A DNA stretch of 64,000 bases. Origin: Lachnospiraceae bacterium (lineage in GTDB: Bacteria; Bacillota; Clostridia; Lachnospirales; Lachnospiraceae). The stretch lies in the NCBI GenBank assembly GCA_015057425.1, contig SVEL01000001.1:1-64000 (forward strand), read 5' to 3'. Position 1 is the first letter of the stretch. Each line of letters begins with the position of its first letter. The notes under the pieces are model-generated. The model was not told the DNA's origin. It saw only the letters and a list, made by a program, of their open reading frames with translations, and ran no database searches. The translations under genes and the position numbers were made by a program. Below, one piece after another: positions 26,759 through 36,134 of the stretch.

Positions 26759-28525
26759 TTATTCAACCTGATTATTTTCTGTTTTTTCAATTTTCAGATA
26801 AGGCAGAATATTTTCAAACAAATTTGCAATAACCGGTGTCGCAATTGTACCTCCGTAGTAAATGCCTTTGGGTTCATCTATAATACACATGGCAATAACC
26901 TGTGGATTATCAACCGGAGCAAATCCTATAAATGAAGCTATGTATTTTCCTGAGTTTCTCGGCAATTTCTGTGACGTTGCAGTCTTTCCGCCGATGGCAT
27001 ACCCTTCTATATATGCTTTCTTTCCGCCACCGTCAGACACAACCTTTTCCATAAGATTTTTCATAGTTTCGGATGTCTGTCCGTCTATAACACCGCTTGT
27101 TACATCATAAGCAAATTCTTCTATCAGATTTCCCTCCGAATCTGTCGCACTTACAGCAAAATGCGGTGTCACAAGATTTCCACCGTTAACTATGGCAGAA
27201 GCTGCAACAAGCATTTGCATAGGTGTTATCTGGAATGACTGTCCAAAAGACATGGTTGCAAGTTCAACAGGTCCTACATTTTCTATTTTATGAATAATGG
27301 TACCTGCTTCACCGGGGACATCTATTCCTGTTTTCTTTAACATTCCCAGTCTTTTCATATACTCATACAGATTTTCTTTTCCTACTCTTGCTCCTACATC
27401 TATAAACACAGGGTTACAGGAATTCATAAACGCCTGTTCAAAAGTTTCCGCTCCATGACCTTTTACTTTATGGCATCGTATTTTTCTGTCTTCAACCATT
27501 CTGAAACCGGGACAGGAAAACGGAGAACTTATATTTACAACTCCAAGTTCAAGAGCTGCTGTTGCCGTAATCATTTTAAAAGTTGAACCGGGCTCGTATG
27601 TGTCATTTATACATTGGTTTCGCCACATTTTATTTAAAAGGTCCTGATACTCTTTATCGCTCACTTCTTCTTCCAACGTATAGTTAAGTTCAAAAGGCTC
27701 ATTTAAGTCAAACTCCGGTTCATTTACCATAGCATATATTTCGCCATTTTGCGGATTCATAACAATTATCGAAACATAATTTGCCTGTTTCGATTCCAAT
27801 GTATTTTGTGCCAGCTGGGACGCATATGTCTGTATATTCATATCTATACTTAGTTTCAAATTGTTGCCGGCTATTGGTTCCACCCGGGACTCTGCAACAT
27901 TTTCAAGTTCTATACCGGATGCATCTGTTTCAGTAAGAATAAGTCCGTCAGTTCCCTTTAAATATTTCTCGTATTTTACTTCCAAACCTATTATTCCCTG
28001 ATTGTCACTGCCGGTAAATCCCAAAACCTTAGACGCCAATGTTTTATAAGGATAGTATCTCTTATAATCCTCATCTACTTTCACTCCGTTAAGTTCCAGT
28101 TCCCTTATCTTATCTCCTGTCTCCTTATCTACATTTGCAGCTATCTTTTCCCTGGAACTTACCTTTTCAACTTTCTTCCTGACTGTTTCTTTACTTATAT
28201 CAAGTATATCACTTAATTTTTCTATTACTTCTTCGCTATCTGTAATTTGGCTGTGAATAACAGATATGGTACATACTGTTTTATTGGTGGCAATAACTAC
28301 ACCATTTCTATCAGTTATTTCTCCTCGTGCTGCCTTTATGGTTCTCTCTCTTTCATGAAGTTCCTGTGCTTTCTCACTATAATAATCAGACATAATTACC
28401 ATAACATAAAATGTTCTTACCATTAGTATAAGGGATGCCGCAAGCATACCAAAAGCAAATAATACTATCTTCCTTTTGCCTGTCAGAAGCAGTTTTCTTT
28501 CTTCGTTCAAATAAAGAAACCTCAC
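26759..28525 (-). CDS. Class B penicillin-binding protein with KTA in place of KTG
   Basis: A single N-terminal membrane helix (about 19-40), a PBP dimerisation region, then the transpeptidase domain: EPGSTFKMITA (active-site SxxK), MNSCNPVF (SxN) and GGKTATSQK, where the third box reads KTA instead of KTG. No PASTA domain follows, and length is 588 aa. The MNSCNPVFI stretch is like SpoVD. It follows another class B PBP by 66 bp, so one may serve vegetative division and the other sporulation; which is which cannot be settled here. Confidence 0.93.
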   Translation of the reverse strand: MRFLYLNEERKLLLTGKRKIVLFAFGMLAASLILMVRTFYVMVIMSDYYSEKAQELHERERTIKAARGEITDRNGVVIATNKTVCTISVIHSQITDSEEVIEKLSDILDISKETVRKKVEKVSSREKIAANVDKETGDKIRELELNGVKVDEDYKRYYPYKTLASKVLGFTGSDNQGIIGLEVKYEKYLKGTDGLILTETDASGIELENVAESRVEPIAGNNLKLSIDMNIQTYASQLAQNTLESKQANYVSIIVMNPQNGEIYAMVNEPEFDLNEPFELNYTLEEEVSDKEYQDLLNKMWRNQCINDTYEPGSTFKMITATAALELGVVNISSPFSCPGFRMVEDRKIRCHKVKGHGAETFEQAFMNSCNPVFIDVGARVGKENLYEYMKRLGMLKKTGIDVPGEAGTIIHKIENVGPVELATMSFGQSFQITPMQMLVAASAIVNGGNLVTPHFAVSATDSEGNLIEEFAYDVTSGVIDGQTSETMKNLMEKVVSDGGGKKAYIEGYAIGGKTATSQKLPRNSGKYIASFIGFAPVDNPQVIAMCIIDEPKGIYYGGTIATPVIANLFENILPYLKIEKTENNQVE

Positions 28526-28591
28526 AAAACTTTTATTATAATATATAAAAATTTTATGAGGTTATTCTTCTTTGATTGTCATTATATTTAT

Positions 28592-30517
28592 TTAGTTTAA
28601 TTCGTCTTCAATCGGTGCATCTTCGTACACTTCATCAAAATCTTCCGTATTTTCAGGTTCTTCATCCGGATTCACATCAGGATTATTATCATCCGGCAAA
28701 TCACCTGTTTCAGGGAATATATTCATATAAGGAAGAACTTCTTCCATAATTGCTTTCCAAAGCTTTGATGCCGCAGAGCTTGACACGGTTTCCATAACAG
28801 GATTATCAACTACAACATATCCCAATAATTGCGGTTCATCTGAACTGTTAGATACAAATCCCATAAAAGAAACAAGATACTTTTCATCTTCTCTCGGAAG
28901 CTTCTGAGCCGTTCCTGTTTTTCCGCCGATTTTATATCCGTCAATTCTGGCTGAACGTCCTGAACCTGATTCAACGCACATATAACATGCCTGTCTTATA
29001 ATTTCAGAATTGGCTTCTGTAGTTGTTCTTTTTACCAATGTTGTTCCTATAGTTTCACTAACACCGCCGGCCGGATTTAATATCTCAGTAACCACATGAG
29101 GTTCATAGTAATATCCGCCATTTATAGCTGATGCAAATGCAGATATCATCTGAATCATCGTAACATTAAAGTTCTGTCCGAATGAGTTAGTTGCAAGTGT
29201 TGATGCGCCCATATTTTCTGCACTGTATATAAGATTTACACAGCTTTCTTCTCCCGGAAGGTCAATTCCCGTAAGTTTACCAAAATTAAATCTTGACTGA
29301 TATTCAGCAAACATCTTTGTTCCCATTTTATCAGTTATATACATCATCGCATCATTACATGATAATGCAACCGTTTCTGCCAAAGTGAGCTTTCCGTGCC
29401 CTTCATTCTTATGACATTTAATAGTCCATTCACCTATAATTTCCTTACCGTCACAACTAAATGTATCTTCTGTAGATACAATCTTTTCTTCTAAAGCAGA
29501 AAGTACTGTAAATGGTTTAAATGTAGAACCCGGTTCATACGTATCACTTATGCAGTAATTTCTCCACATTGCATTTAATGCTGCCAGAGTTTCTTCATCT
29601 GTCATAGCTTCGATTTCTTCTTCAGTATACAAACCCGTTAAGTCACGGGGATTGTTCAAATCGTATGACACATCTCCCGACATGGCTATTACTTCGTTTG
29701 TATTCGGGTCTACTATAACAACTCCTATATTTTCCGGTGTGTACTGTTCTTTCCACTGTGCAATATACTTTTCTACTATAGTCTGTACATTAAAATCTAT
29801 GGTTGATACAACTGTATTTCCGTCTACTGCTTCTTTTATGACAGATTCCATATTGTTGTTCTCATCAACATAACCGTATTTTCTGCCGTTAGTTCCGTTA
29901 AGAATATCACTATAGCTGCCTTCAATCCCCCAGTTACCTACATTGCCATATCCTGTAAATCCGATTACATTGGATGCAAGTGTACTGAAAGGATACTTTC
30001 TCATATACTGTTCTTCAAACCATACGCCTTTTACATAAGGATAATTCTTTGTATCATTTTGAATGTCAAGAAATGGCTTTATGTCCTGGTACTCAAGATT
30101 TTTTTCTTTTATGGCATAGCTTTTTGTCGCTCTGTCATTTATATATTCTATCAGTTCTCCCTCTGAATACCCAAATACACTGCAAAGTGCATCTATAGTC
30201 GCGTCATAATACTTCCCATCTTCCGAAAGAATTATCTTAGGATCAAGAATAAGATTATATACTTTGATACTTGTTGCAAGCACCACACCGTTTCTGTCAA
30301 CAATATCTCCGCGTTTATAAGGAATCGTCGTGCTGCTGTACTGTTGCTGATTAAGTACCTGTTTCGTATACTTATCTCCGCTTGAATACACTATCATAAA
30401 TATTCTGTATGACAAAAAGATGAGCATAGCAACAACAAGTAAAAAGAACACAATAAGCTTGATGTTCATATACCTTGTTAATCTTGCTTTTCTTCTGACT
30501 ACATTATTTTCACTCAT
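28592..30517 (-). CDS. Class B penicillin-binding protein (FtsI/PbpB/SpoVD type)
   Basis: An N-terminal membrane helix (about 23-43), PBP dimer domain, and transpeptidase domain with EPGSTFKPFTV (SxxK), ALSCNDAM (SxN) and GGKTGTAQK (KTG). The protein ends in an acidic Pro/Glu/Asp-rich tail of about 40 residues with no PASTA domain. It directly follows the FtsL-like gene, the place of the septal transpeptidase. It and the downstream PBP probably arose by duplication. Confidence 0.95.
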   Translation of the reverse strand: MSENNVVRRKARLTRYMNIKLIVFFLLVVAMLIFLSYRIFMIVYSSGDKYTKQVLNQQQYSSTTIPYKRGDIVDRNGVVLATSIKVYNLILDPKIILSEDGKYYDATIDALCSVFGYSEGELIEYINDRATKSYAIKEKNLEYQDIKPFLDIQNDTKNYPYVKGVWFEEQYMRKYPFSTLASNVIGFTGYGNVGNWGIEGSYSDILNGTNGRKYGYVDENNNMESVIKEAVDGNTVVSTIDFNVQTIVEKYIAQWKEQYTPENIGVVIVDPNTNEVIAMSGDVSYDLNNPRDLTGLYTEEEIEAMTDEETLAALNAMWRNYCISDTYEPGSTFKPFTVLSALEEKIVSTEDTFSCDGKEIIGEWTIKCHKNEGHGKLTLAETVALSCNDAMMYITDKMGTKMFAEYQSRFNFGKLTGIDLPGEESCVNLIYSAENMGASTLATNSFGQNFNVTMIQMISAFASAINGGYYYEPHVVTEILNPAGGVSETIGTTLVKRTTTEANSEIIRQACYMCVESGSGRSARIDGYKIGGKTGTAQKLPREDEKYLVSFMGFVSNSSDEPQLLGYVVVDNPVMETVSSSAASKLWKAIMEEVLPYMNIFPETGDLPDDNNPDVNPDEEPENTEDFDEVYEDAPIEDELN

Positions 30518-30548
30518 AGTTATTTCTCCAATATAATAATCCTGCAGG

Positions 30549-31136
30549 CTACTTCTTCGGTATATCCATTATCTGGTTCATAAACTCCTGCTCTGTGCTT
30601 TCATATACCTTAACATTATTTTCATCAGCCATAATCATGCCCAATTCTTCAGTTGCTATTTTATATACATGCTCAACATCTATATAACTGTTTACTGAAT
30701 AATCCATTGCATCATTCTGTGATGTAATCGTTGTGATATCTTTCTTCAACGAGTTTATATATTCTGTCTTTTCAGTAATTGTCGTCTGAAGTTCAAGATA
30801 ACGGACACACAAAGCCAACGTGATTACAGCTGCTACCGCTAAAACAAATGCATATAAACCATTCATGCATTTGGTTTTCTCTCTGTATGTCACCTTGTTC
30901 TCGGCATTTCTATTTGCTCTTCTATTTAATTTCTCTTCAGAACTTTTTTTCTTCTTTGGGTTAACTTCCGGCTCGTCATACTTTGGCGCAGCCTCATTAG
31001 CAACACGTCTCACCGTATTGCCGTCAACAAAAGAATCCTCTCCCATCATCAAAAGTGTTCTTTCGCGCATACGTGACACATCTGCATATCTTGGAGCGGA
31101 AGTTCTATATTCATTATTATACCTATTATTTCCCAT
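30549..31136 (-). CDS. ftsL: FtsL-like division protein
   Basis: The 195-residue chain has a charged, probably disordered cytosolic part of about 90 residues, one membrane helix (GLYAFVLAVAAVITLALCV), then a coiled-coil segment (LELQTTITEKTEYINSLKKD) and a short C-terminal part. This matches FtsL in layout; similarity is always weak in this family. Position between rsmH and the PBP genes is the main support. Confidence 0.82.
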   Translation of the reverse strand: MGNNRYNNEYRTSAPRYADVSRMRERTLLMMGEDSFVDGNTVRRVANEAAPKYDEPEVNPKKKKSSEEKLNRRANRNAENKVTYREKTKCMNGLYAFVLAVAAVITLALCVRYLELQTTITEKTEYINSLKKDITTITSQNDAMDYSVNSYIDVEHVYKIATEELGMIMADENNVKVYESTEQEFMNQIMDIPKK

Positions 31137-31217
31137 CTTTGCCTCTTTCCGCCTAATCTACGGCACCATCCTTGGTTTTTTCGGACAAAAATACCCCTGC
31201 AGGTCAAAGGTCACTTA

Positions 31218-32177
31218 CTATGACTCTGCTTTCCTTTCAAATACTCTTAACTTTGAGCTCTTTGAACGCTTATTCTCAGCGATTTCCTTATCGCTTGGAA
31301 TTATGGGTTTTCTTGTTATCTGTCTACCTTTTGATATATTTCCGCATACGCATACCGGGAAACTTCTCGGACATGTACACGGATCTTCATTTGATTTAAA
31401 TTTATTCTTAACTATCCTGTCTTCCAATGAATGGAATGTTATAATAGCAAGTCTTCCTTCGTCGTTTAATCTTTCAATCATACTGTCAATAGAGTTTTCG
31501 AGAACTTCCAGTTCCTTATTTACCTCTATGCGAATAGCCTGAAACGTCTTCTTTGCAGGATGTCCGCCTTTTGCTCTGACCTTTGCAGGTATAGCTGCCT
31601 TGATTATCTCAATTAGCTCACCTGTCGTCTCAATAGGCTTGTCCTGTCTGTTCATCACAATATGTTTTGCGATATTTTTCGCAAAGCTGTCTTCACCATA
31701 ATCTCTTATGATTCTGTATAATTCATTTTCACTATATTCGTTTACTACTGTCTTTGCAGAAAATGAACTTGTCCTATCCATTCTCATATCAAGCGGAGCA
31801 TCTTCCTTATAGGTAAAACCTCTTTCAGCTGTATCTATCTGATAAGATGAAACTCCTATATCAAGTAAAATTCCATCCACCTTCTCAATGCCCAGTTCAT
31901 CAAGAACCGTCATCATATTGACGTAATTATTCTTAACAATAGTGATATTTGTCTTATCTTTAAATACACTAAGTCTTTCAGTTGCTGCCTTTATGGCATC
32001 TTCATCCTGGTCAATTCCTATGAATCGGCCATTTGGTCCAAGCTTTTCACAGACATGATAAGCATGTCCTGCGCCTCCCAAAGTGCCGTCTACATATATA
32101 CCATCAGGCTTAACATTAAGACCATCAATGGTTTCATCAAGTAATACTGATATATGATTAAACTCCAAAGGTCTCAC
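31218..32177 (-). CDS. rsmH: 16S rRNA m4C1402 methyltransferase
   Basis: RsmH (MraW) methylates N4 of C1402 in 16S rRNA using [33 protein letters not shown] (SAM loop), [20 protein letters not shown] and IRIEVNKEL are conserved. The start is GTG after AAAGGA; a TTG three codons later is an alternative. Length is 319 aa. It follows mraZ in the normal cluster order. Confidence 0.96.
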   Translation of the reverse strand: MRPLEFNHISVLLDETIDGLNVKPDGIYVDGTLGGAGHAYHVCEKLGPNGRFIGIDQDEDAIKAATERLSVFKDKTNITIVKNNYVNMMTVLDELGIEKVDGILLDIGVSSYQIDTAERGFTYKEDAPLDMRMDRTSSFSAKTVVNEYSENELYRIIRDYGEDSFAKNIAKHIVMNRQDKPIETTGELIEIIKAAIPAKVRAKGGHPAKKTFQAIRIEVNKELEVLENSIDSMIERLNDEGRLAIITFHSLEDRIVKNKFKSNEDPCTCPRSFPVCVCGNISKGRQITRKPIIPSDKEIAENKRSKSSKLRVFERKAES

Positions 32178-32251
32178 CTGCTTTCCTTTCTAACAAATAA
32201 TTAAGCCAATTATTCAAATACCAAAAGACCATTCTACCTGTTTCTTATGCA

Positions 32252-32677
32252 TTAAATGCCAAGTCCTGACATGTGTTCTGCAATTTCATCCATATCATCG
32301 TAAGATGTATTTTCAATCCATCTGTTCTTATCCCAGATTTCAGCTCTTGAACCTACACCAACCATGACAACATCCTTGTTAAGTCCTGCGAATTCTCGCA
32401 ATACAGATGGCAAAAGGACCCTTCCCTGCTTATCAGTTTCAACTTCTGTTGCACCTGCAAGAAAGAATCTTACAAATTTACGAGCCTGTCTGTCAGACAT
32501 AGGCAATGTTTTAAGTTTTTCTTCAAACTGTTTCCATTCCTCATTCGGAAAAACAAAGAGACAGCCATCTAAACCTTGTGATACCACAAAGGTTTCGCCC
32601 AATGTTTCTCTGAATTTTGCCGGCACTATTACTCTGCCTTTGGCGTCTATGGAATGGTTGTATTCACCCATAAACAT
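32252..32677 (-). CDS. mraZ: Transcriptional regulator MraZ
   Basis: MraZ is an AbrB-like, double-domain DNA-binding protein that represses its own operon. Both halves are visible: MFMGEYNHSIDAKGRVIVPA and later VETDKQGRVLLPSVLREFAG. Length 141 aa is standard. It is the first gene of the division cluster, and five matching MraZ boxes lie over its promoter (32762-32806). Confidence 0.97.
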   Translation of the reverse strand: MFMGEYNHSIDAKGRVIVPAKFRETLGETFVVSQGLDGCLFVFPNEEWKQFEEKLKTLPMSDRQARKFVRFFLAGATEVETDKQGRVLLPSVLREFAGLNKDVVMVGVGSRAEIWDKNRWIENTSYDDMDEIAEHMSGLGI

Positions 32678-32761
32678 ATGATTCGCCTTTCATTTTCGTA
32701 AATTATGCAGTCTCTGACGTGTAAACAGACAAAACGTATCACATAGATTCCAGAAATCTAC

Positions 32762-32806
32762 CACTCCGTGACACTTTTTTACACTTTTGACCACTTTTCA
32801 CCACTT
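32762..32806 (-). promoter_or_regulatory. Five MraZ boxes with exact 10-bp period
   Basis: CACT occurs at 32762, 32772, 32782, 32792 and 32802. On the minus strand these read AGTG with AAAGTG(G/T) in the middle copies, which fits the MraZ box described in mollicutes (AAAGTGK repeats with short spacers). They begin ten bases past the -10 box, over the start of transcription, as expected for autorepression. Confidence 0.85.
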
Positions 32807-32815
32807 GATAGGGTA

Positions 32816-32844
32816 ATTTTATACCATAAATAATAAAAAAGCAA
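32816..32844 (-). promoter_or_regulatory. Promoter of the division cluster
   Basis: On the minus strand TTGCTT (32839-32844) and TAAAAT (32816-32821) are separated by 17 bp, a good SigA-type spacing. It lies about 140 bp upstream of mraZ, immediately before the MraZ boxes. Confidence 0.65.
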
Positions 32845-32878
32845 GTGTTTTTTATAAAAACATTTAAATTGGTCACTT

Positions 32879-33141
32879 TATCTATACAAAAAAAGTTGTT
32901 CTAAAGATAAAAAATCTATGATTTTCAACGCAACATTCAAAGTTATGTCAACTAAATTGAATAGATTTTATCTATATAAAAAAACTTGCTGCCCAGATAA
33001 AATTTTAGCTGATATTTTTTATCTTTTTGACACATTTTTTTACATAGATAAAATAAGATAATTTTGTTTACATAACATCAGCATTTATGCAAACAATTGC
33101 TGATATTTTTTATCTTTTAACTAACTTTTTTTATATAGATA
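32879..33141. repeat. Four copies of a 31-bp element upstream of mraZ
   Basis: Copies lie at 32879-32909 (+), 32969-32999 (+), 33020-33050 (-) and 33111-33141 (-). Each starts TATCTAT, has two variable bases, then a run of exactly seven A, a variable middle, and ends in AGATA, so TATCT and AGATA form terminal inverted repeats with invariant 31-bp length. Two copies point each way. The two minus copies are also flanked by GCTGATATTTTT. This fills most of the 583-bp gap between lgt and mraZ. I do not recognise the element; it looks like a set of protein-binding sites. Confidence 0.8.
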
Positions 33142-33193
33142 AAATCCACTGCTATAATCCTTTTTCATACAAACAAATTCATAATAAAAAATC

Positions 33194-33230
33194 AAAAAAG
33201 CAGAAATCGCATTTTGTGCGATTTCTGCTT
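33194..33230 (-). terminator. Terminator after lgt
   Basis: AAGCAGAAATCGCA (33199-33212) pairs perfectly with TGCGATTTCTGCTT (33217-33230), followed on the minus strand by TTTTTTGATTTTTT. It separates lgt from the division cluster. Confidence 0.93.
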
Positions 33231-33260
33231 ACCCAATTTATATAATTAAAGATATATATT

Positions 33261-34361
33261 TTATTCTGTTATTTCAGACTTTTCGTTTTCCATAGACTCT
33301 TGTTTCGATGCTTCAGTTTCTAATGCTGCCTGCTCCTGCGTATTAGTTTCCGCGTCAGGCTTTGATTCTGTTTCCGGCACTTCAACTTCCGCGTCAGGCT
33401 GTGCTTCCGTTTCCTGTACATTAACTTCCACGTCAGTCTGTGGTTCTGTTTCCGGCACTTCAACTTCCACGTCAGTCTGTGGTTCTGCCACTACAACTGT
33501 TTTAGCTGTTTTTATTCTCATCACAAGACATATAGCAACTGCTGCAACTACCATAACAATAGCAACTACCTGTGATGCGCGGATTGATGTTCCCGGAATA
33601 TAAAGTGAATCTGTTCTAAAGCTTTCTATTATAAAGCGTCCGATACCATATCCGCCTATGTACCATGCAAAAACTTCACCGTTGAATCTTTTGTACTTTT
33701 TAAAAATCATAATAAAGATTAACACAGCAAGATTCCATGCTGATTCATACAAAAATGTCGGCTGAACCTGTATAAAATCGCCTTCCGGAAGATGCATAAT
33801 CGTATCCTTAAGTGCATCCGGAACTGCTATATCAACTATACCATCGTCTATGTTTATCTGCATTGCAAAAAGTCCGTCGGAATATCCGCCAAATGCTTCT
33901 CTATTAAAGAAGTTACCCCAACGGCCGATTATCTGTCCAAGTATAAGGCCTATGCATCCTGTGTCAGCCATAAGAAAGAAATTAATCTTGTGTATCTTTG
34001 CCACTATAAACGCTACTATAATGGCTACTATTACACCTCCATATATAGCAAGTCCGCCGTCTCTTATGGCAAATATCTCAGTAAGATGTTTAGAATAGTA
34101 ATCCCACTTAAATATTACATAGTATAATCTGGCTCCGATTATGGCAAAAATAAGTCCAAACAAAGCAAGATCCACATAATGCTCTACGTTCTGTCCTGTT
34201 TTCTTCGCCTCTCTAAAGCCCAATGCCATACCTGCCATAGCACCTATAGCTATAATAATTCCATAGAAAGCTATCTCAAAGCCAAATATGGTTATTCCCA
34301 TAGGCAAATCATTTAATGTAATTCCCAGATTTGGAAATCTTATACTAACATCCAAAAACAT
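33261..34361 (-). CDS. lgt: Prolipoprotein diacylglyceryl transferase with acidic repeat tail
   Basis: Lgt attaches diacylglycerol to the lipobox Cys of prolipoproteins. The seven-helix core contains GGLAIYGGVI and the catalytic GQIIGRWGNFFNREAFGG. The core ends near residue 290. A tail of about 70 residues follows, rich in Glu, Thr, Val and Pro, made of 13-residue repeats such as TDVEVEVPETEPQ. The tail is not part of the enzyme family and should lie in the cytosol or wall side; its role is unknown. RBS AAAGGAG. Confidence 0.95.
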   Translation of the reverse strand: MFLDVSIRFPNLGITLNDLPMGITIFGFEIAFYGIIIAIGAMAGMALGFREAKKTGQNVEHYVDLALFGLIFAIIGARLYYVIFKWDYYSKHLTEIFAIRDGGLAIYGGVIVAIIVAFIVAKIHKINFFLMADTGCIGLILGQIIGRWGNFFNREAFGGYSDGLFAMQINIDDGIVDIAVPDALKDTIMHLPEGDFIQVQPTFLYESAWNLAVLIFIMIFKKYKRFNGEVFAWYIGGYGIGRFIIESFRTDSLYIPGTSIRASQVVAIVMVVAAVAICLVMRIKTAKTVVVAEPQTDVEVEVPETEPQTDVEVNVQETEAQPDAEVEVPETESKPDAETNTQEQAALETEASKQESMENEKSEITE

Positions 34362-34475
34362 AATTATATCTCCTTTAAAACTTTTATGTCTTATTTTATG
34401 TATTTATATATTCCTATATAAATGCACTGTGCCAAACTCATTTTATATTTGGCTTTATACAAACTATCTCATAGG

Positions 34476-34481
34476 ATTATA
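34476..34481 (-). promoter_or_regulatory. -10 box of the lgt promoter
   Basis: TATAAT on the minus strand preceded by TGTGT, about 115 bp upstream of lgt. The -35 (ATGCAC at 17 bp) is weak, so this is a tentative promoter. Confidence 0.4.
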
Positions 34482-34537
34482 ACACAATTTTCTATTTTGT
34501 GCATTATTTTATTTTGTTATTGGTTTTTTTATGGTTA

Positions 34538-34566
34538 TTGATGTTTTTCCCATTTTATGCTATTAT
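34538..34566 (+). promoter_or_regulatory. ychF promoter
   Basis: TTGATG (34538-34543) and TATTAT (34561-34566) with 17-bp spacing, 54 bp upstream of the ychF start. Confidence 0.6.
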
Positions 34567-34620
34567 TCTTAAAGCGAATTTAATTACATTTAAATAAATT
34601 TACCACGAAAGGATTTTATT

Positions 34621-35718
34621 ATGAAATTAGGTATTGTTGGACTTCCAAACGTTGGAAAAAGTACACTTTTTAACTCATTAACAAAGGCAGGCGCTGAATC
34701 TGCAAACTATCCATTCTGCACAATTGACCCTAACGTAGGTGTTGTTGCCGTTCCGGATGACAGATTGAACAAGCTTGCTGCTTTATATGACTCTGAAAAA
34801 ATCACTCCTGCCGTTATCGAATTCGTAGATATCGCAGGGCTTGTAAAAGGCGCATCAAAAGGTGAAGGATTAGGCAATCAGTTCCTTTCAAACATCCGTG
34901 AAGTTGACGCCATAGTTCACGTAGTAAGATGCTTTGAAAATACAAACGTAATCCATGTAGACGGAAGCGTAGACCCTATCAGAGACATTGAAACAATTAA
35001 CCTTGAATTAATCTTCTCTGATGTAGAAATACTCGAGAGACGTATTGCTAAAACTGCTAAAGGCGCAAGAATGGACAAGACTCTCGCTAAAGAGCTCGAG
35101 TTATTAGAAAGAATTAAAGCTCATCTTGAGAACGGAGAACTTGCAAGAAGCTTTGTAACAGATGACGAAGATGAAATCCTTTGGCTTAACTCATATAATC
35201 TTCTTACACAGAAGCCGGTTATTTTCGCTGCTAACGTATCAGAAGATGACCTTGCAAATGATGGTGCTGAAAATCCACATGTAGGTAGGGTTCGTGAATT
35301 TGCAGCAAAGAATGATTGTGAAGTATTTGCAATCTGTGCACAGATTGAACAGGAAATATCAGAACTTGATGATGATGAAAAATCAATGTTCCTTGAAGAA
35401 CTCGGACTTAAGGAATCAGGTCTTGACAAGCTCATCAGAGCAAGCTACAGTTTACTCGGTCTTATAAGTTATCTTACAGCCGGTCCAACAGAGACAAGAG
35501 CCTGGACAATTACAAAAGGAACAAAAGCTCCGGGAGCTGCAGGCAAGATTCACAGTGATTTCGAGCGTGGTTTCATCCGTGCAGAAGTTGTAAACTATCA
35601 GGACCTTTTAGACTGCGGTACATATGCTGCTGCTAAAGAAAAGGGACTTGTAGGTCTTGAAGGAAAAGAATATGTCGTAAAAGATGGCGACGTAATTTTA
35701 TTTAGATTTAATGTGTAG
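34621..35718 (+). CDS. ychF: Redox-responsive ATPase YchF (Obg-family)
   Basis: YchF is a P-loop protein of the Obg group that prefers ATP and binds ribosomes. G1 GLPNVGKSTLFN, the hydrophobic switch region and EFVDIAGLVKGASKGEGLGNQFL are intact; the G4 position is the non-canonical NVSE, as expected of YchF. The end is a TGS-type domain (AWTITKGTKAPGAAGKIHSDFERGFIRAEV). Length 365 aa is standard. The ribosome site is AAAGGA; it stands alone with its own terminator. Confidence 0.97.
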   Translation: MKLGIVGLPNVGKSTLFNSLTKAGAESANYPFCTIDPNVGVVAVPDDRLNKLAALYDSEKITPAVIEFVDIAGLVKGASKGEGLGNQFLSNIREVDAIVHVVRCFENTNVIHVDGSVDPIRDIETINLELIFSDVEILERRIAKTAKGARMDKTLAKELELLERIKAHLENGELARSFVTDDEDEILWLNSYNLLTQKPVIFAANVSEDDLANDGAENPHVGRVREFAAKNDCEVFAICAQIEQEISELDDDEKSMFLEELGLKESGLDKLIRASYSLLGLISYLTAGPTETRAWTITKGTKAPGAAGKIHSDFERGFIRAEVVNYQDLLDCGTYAAAKEKGLVGLEGKEYVVKDGDVILFRFNV

Positions 35719-35727
35719 TAAAAGTTT

Positions 35728-35758
35728 AAAAGTCGGTTCGATGAACCGACTTTGTTTT
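35728..35758 (+). terminator. Terminator after ychF
   Basis: AAAGTCGGTTC and GAACCGACTTT pair around three bases and are followed by GTTTTAT, ten bases after the ychF stop. Confidence 0.9.
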
Positions 35759-35765
35759 ATGGTTT

Positions 35766-36134
35766 TTATTTTTCAAGACTGACTATAGCCTCATTTCTTG
35801 TAAGAAGATATAAGCAGTATTGATTCATACTTATTCCTTCATGTCTAGATTGTTCTGCAAGTTGTTTGTGTAAACTTTTGGGTATACGAAGTTTGAATTG
35901 TCCGGAGTAGTCTTCTATATTGTTGGGCATAGGTATTTCTTTACCAGCTTCAAGCATTGCTTCAAGCCACGCTTTTTTTGCATCTAATGCATTTTTAATC
36001 GTTTCTTCAATATTGAAACCGCAAGAGATACAGCCCGGCAATTCCGGAAAAGAAACTACAAATCCCGATTCATCGATTTCGGGAACAATTTCCATTTTAT
36101 AAGGCAATTTTAAATAATTTTCAATCGACATCAT
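35766..36134 (-). CDS. hicB: HicB-type antitoxin
   Basis: The N-terminal part has the HicB fold (VPEIDESGFVVSFPELPGCISCGFNIEETIKNA), a degraded RNase H-like domain, and the C-terminal part (FKLRIPKSLHKQLAEQSRHEGISMNQYCLYLL) is a ribbon-helix-helix DNA-binding domain. The start overlaps the 3' end of hicA by 14 bases, so translation is coupled. HicB neutralises HicA and represses the operon. The order hicA-hicB is the standard one. Confidence 0.93.
   Translation of the reverse strand: MMSIENYLKLPYKMEIVPEIDESGFVVSFPELPGCISCGFNIEETIKNALDAKKAWLEAMLEAGKEIPMPNNIEDYSGQFKLRIPKSLHKQLAEQSRHEGISMNQYCLYLLTRNEAIVSLEK

Noticed and set aside
30820-31542. Plus-strand 240-aa frame across ftsL and rsmH
   Set aside because: Both genes are clear on the minus strand; the frame has no start signal and no recognisable domain.
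32879-33141. Four 31-bp elements considered as a CRISPR array
   Set aside because: They alternate in orientation, have unequal spacing (90, 51 and 91 bp) and variable interiors.
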